Of a DNA stretch of 64,000 nt, positions 62,181-64,000 are shown piece by piece. Position 1 is the first letter of the stretch. Each line of letters opens with the position of its first letter. The translations under genes and the position numbers were made by a program. The notes under the pieces were generated by a model. It was given only the letters and a program-made list of their open reading frames with translations. It was not told the DNA's origin and made no database searches. Source of the stretch: Clostridiales bacterium (lineage in GTDB: Bacteria > Bacillota > Clostridia > Oscillospirales > Oscillospiraceae). The stretch spans positions 1-64,000 of the forward strand of contig QAMJ01000014.1 of assembly GCA_003150355.1 (NCBI GenBank), in the 5' to 3' direction.

Positions 62181-63377
62181 TTGAAAGATCTTAAGCATCT
62201 TATCTACTTTGAAAAACTGCTTGAGAACGCTGACAATGAGCTGGTACAGAAGGCTCAGGCTGAAGGCGATATCTGCCTCGGCTATACCTGCTACCATGTC
62301 CCCGAGGCACTGCTCAATGTCGGTAACTGCTTCTCGGTAAGACTCCGCGCACCGCACACCGGCTCCATCGACATCGCGACCTACTACATGTCCAACTATA
62401 CCTGCGAATACGCCCGAGCACTGGTCGAGCGCGGCATAGAGGGCGGCTATCAGTTCCTCGATGCGATGATCGGCGTCGATGCCTGCTCCATGATGAACCG
62501 TGCAATGGAGCACTTCGAGATCCTCAAGGTTAACGAGAAGCCCAGCTTCTTCGTTACCCACTGCGACATCCCCTACAAGATCACCGACTACACCCTTGAC
62601 TCCTATGTCAAGCAGATGCGTCTGCGCGTTCTTGACAGGCTCACCGAGGTCTTCGGCGTCGACACCTCCGACGCGGCTATCCGCGCCGCTGTCGCCGAGC
62701 ACAACGAGGTCTGCTCCATCATCTCCGAGATGGGCGAGATGCGCAAGGCTGACAACCCCGTCATCACCGGTTACGAGTTCCATGTCATCAACCTCGTTTC
62801 CTACACCTGCCCGAAGCGCCTGATCCTGCCTTACCTGCGTGAGACTTTGGCTGAGCTCAAGAAGCGCAAGCCCGATAAGGTCAGCCCGTTCCGCGCAAGA
62901 GTCGCCATCGTCGGCTCCGAGATCGACGATCCCGACCTGACCAAGCTCATCGAGGGCTGCGGCGCTCTGGTCGTTTCCGATCGCTTCTGCTTCGGCTCCA
63001 CTCCCGGCCGCGAGGTCATCGAGCTCAAGGACGATGAGGATGCTCTGCGTCAGATCTGCCTGCACGTCATGGAGCACTCCGAGTGCGCACGCTACATAGC
63101 CGACGAGAAGGTCCTCCAGCGCCGTGAGACGGCTGACCGTCTCGCCAAGGAGTATAACGCCGAGGGCATCATCTATGAGCAGATGAAGTACTGCGACTAC
63201 TGGGGCTTTGAGCGCGCTCTTGCATCCCACATCATGCACGATGAGTACGGCTGGCCTGTCCTGTCTATCGACAGGCTGTACAACAACGGTAACTCCGGTC
63301 AGCTGCGCACCCGTGTTCAGGCCTTTGTTGAATCCCTTGAGATCAAACGCATCCACAAAGAGGAGGGCAAAGCATAA
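62181..63377 (+). CDS. 2-hydroxyacyl-CoA dehydratase/reductase-family subunit, second copy (short)
   Basis: 398 residues from a TTG with GAGGTG six bases before it. Length is identical to the copy at 58162 and blocks match throughout (APHTGSIDIATYYM, GYEFHVINL, DRFCFGSTPGREVIEL, RTRVQAFVESLEIK). Cys32, Cys37 and the Cys of SNYTCEYARAL and DACSMMNR are kept. Codon use has fewer rare codons than its paralogue, hinting at higher expression. It is followed directly by the long subunit (stop TAA then ATG overlapping). Confidence 0.83.
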   Translation: MKDLKHLIYFEKLLENADNELVQKAQAEGDICLGYTCYHVPEALLNVGNCFSVRLRAPHTGSIDIATYYMSNYTCEYARALVERGIEGGYQFLDAMIGVDACSMMNRAMEHFEILKVNEKPSFFVTHCDIPYKITDYTLDSYVKQMRLRVLDRLTEVFGVDTSDAAIRAAVAEHNEVCSIISEMGEMRKADNPVITGYEFHVINLVSYTCPKRLILPYLRETLAELKKRKPDKVSPFRARVAIVGSEIDDPDLTKLIEGCGALVVSDRFCFGSTPGREVIELKDDEDALRQICLHVMEHSECARYIADEKVLQRRETADRLAKEYNAEGIIYEQMKYCDYWGFERALASHIMHDEYGWPVLSIDRLYNNGNSGQLRTRVQAFVESLEIKRIHKEEGKA

Positions 63378-64000
63378 TGGCTAAGAAGGAAAAGATACAG
63401 TACCCGAATCCCGAGTTTTTCCGCTGCAAGGACGAGATAAACTGGAAAGCGCAGTGGGAGAACCTCAAGGAAGTCGGCACCATAGCATGGGACATGCTCA
63501 AGGCTACCGACTGGAAGCAGTTCGGGCTTGACCGCGTAGAGGACGCGAAGGCCGACGGCAAGCGCGTCAAGGAAGAGTTCGAGGCTTTCATGGCTCTCGA
63601 CGCCGAGAACAAGAAGGACGTCATCCTCAACGGTGAGCGCCGTCTCGGCCGCCTGTACCGCAAGGGTGCCATGGCTACCGTCCGCCGTGAGTGGCGCGGT
63701 ATCAAGGACACCGCTTATGACTTCTATGAGTGGGCACGCATGTGGGGCATGCTGCTGATGACCTTCTCCAAGGACCTCATCCCCGCACTCAACGCCACTC
63801 TGTACTACCGCTGGATGGTCTCCTATTTCTGCTGCCACGGCTTCATGGACAAGAACATCATGGGTCTGCGCGGCTCCAACCTCCGCATGAGCCATCTGCT
63901 CATTTATGATGTGTTCCGTTACGTTGCTGAGAACCTCGTGCTCTCCGCAAAGTGCGATAAGAAGAACGGCAACTGCGAAGCCCTCAACCAGAGAACCGTC
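63378..64000 (+). CDS. 2-hydroxyacyl-CoA dehydratase/reductase-family subunit, second copy (long, 3' end outside window)
   Basis: The frame starts at ATG 63378, one base after the previous stop, and runs open to the window edge (about 207 residues). It starts MAKKEKIQYPNPEFF and has an N-terminal extension longer than the first copy. GRLYRKGAMATVRREWRGIKD corresponds to the Arg-rich segment of the 59358 protein, and RWMVSYFCCHGFMDKNIMGLR to its RWFANYLAVPHMLDKFTMGLR region. It is therefore the paralogue of that long subunit. Confidence 0.82.

Overview
The window is GC-rich DNA from a strictly anaerobic, spore-forming Firmicute, most likely a member of the Clostridia of the Oscillospirales type. 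The evidence is spoVAC, dpaA/dpaB (dipicolinate synthase), a SpoIIQ-like M23 protein, a membrane-bound [NiFe] hydrogenase, 2-hydroxyacyl-CoA dehydratase-family proteins, an iron-sulfur aldo/keto reductase, and sigma-A promoters with Firmicute-type ribosome sites. Taxonomy is inferred from gene content; no rRNA gene is present.

Layout. 1-1416: end of an iron/polyamine-type ABC importer. 1505-4605: single genes (GNAT, an acyltransferase-like protein, spoVAC) with tRNA-Ser(GGA) and a palindromic element. 4629-5525: a LysR regulator, divergent from the hydrogenase island. 5633-6119: non-coding, with a promoter-structure-terminator unit (candidate small RNA) and then the hydrogenase promoter and leader. 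6120-19187: hypF-C-D-E, hydrogenase 30 kDa and large subunits, hypA, an Mrp-type antiporter module (E, F, G, D', E', B, C, D), NuoH-like, small subunit and a four-cluster ferredoxin. Together these predict an H2-evolving, ion-pumping complex of the Mbh type. 19286-21213: an ISL3-family insertion sequence. 21237-23085: small membrane proteins. 23317-28142: cysteine desulfurase, mtaB, serC-serA.

28215-36445: lipoprotein, DUF401 permease, YdcF-like protein, thyA-folA, dpaA-dpaB, and a pyridoxal kinase divergent from a shortened MocR/PdxR regulator. 36494-43951: a P-loop protein, a 5'-nucleotidase-like phosphoesterase, a phosphonate-type importer (phnD-C-E-E) and surE, all on the minus strand. 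44008-51909: a glycosyltransferase, a solute-binding lipoprotein with an added N-terminal region, a sortase-anchored surface protein and a Sel1-repeat lipoprotein. 52171-57864: rpiB, a glycosidase-like membrane protein, the SpoIIQ-like protein, a ferredoxin-type aldo/keto reductase and enolase.

58162-64000 (right edge): two tandem, paralogous two-subunit 2-hydroxyacyl-CoA dehydratase/reductase-like pairs, separated by a 55-residue membrane microprotein and a CooC-like ATPase. No classical ASKHA activator is visible. I consider this island the best candidate for an undescribed system. The Mbh-type operon, whose large subunit is encoded already in mature length and which has no hypB, and the candidate RNA at 5668-5837 come next.

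Starts were chosen by ribosome-site spacing and family length. Functions are read from motifs and context only; no database search was run.
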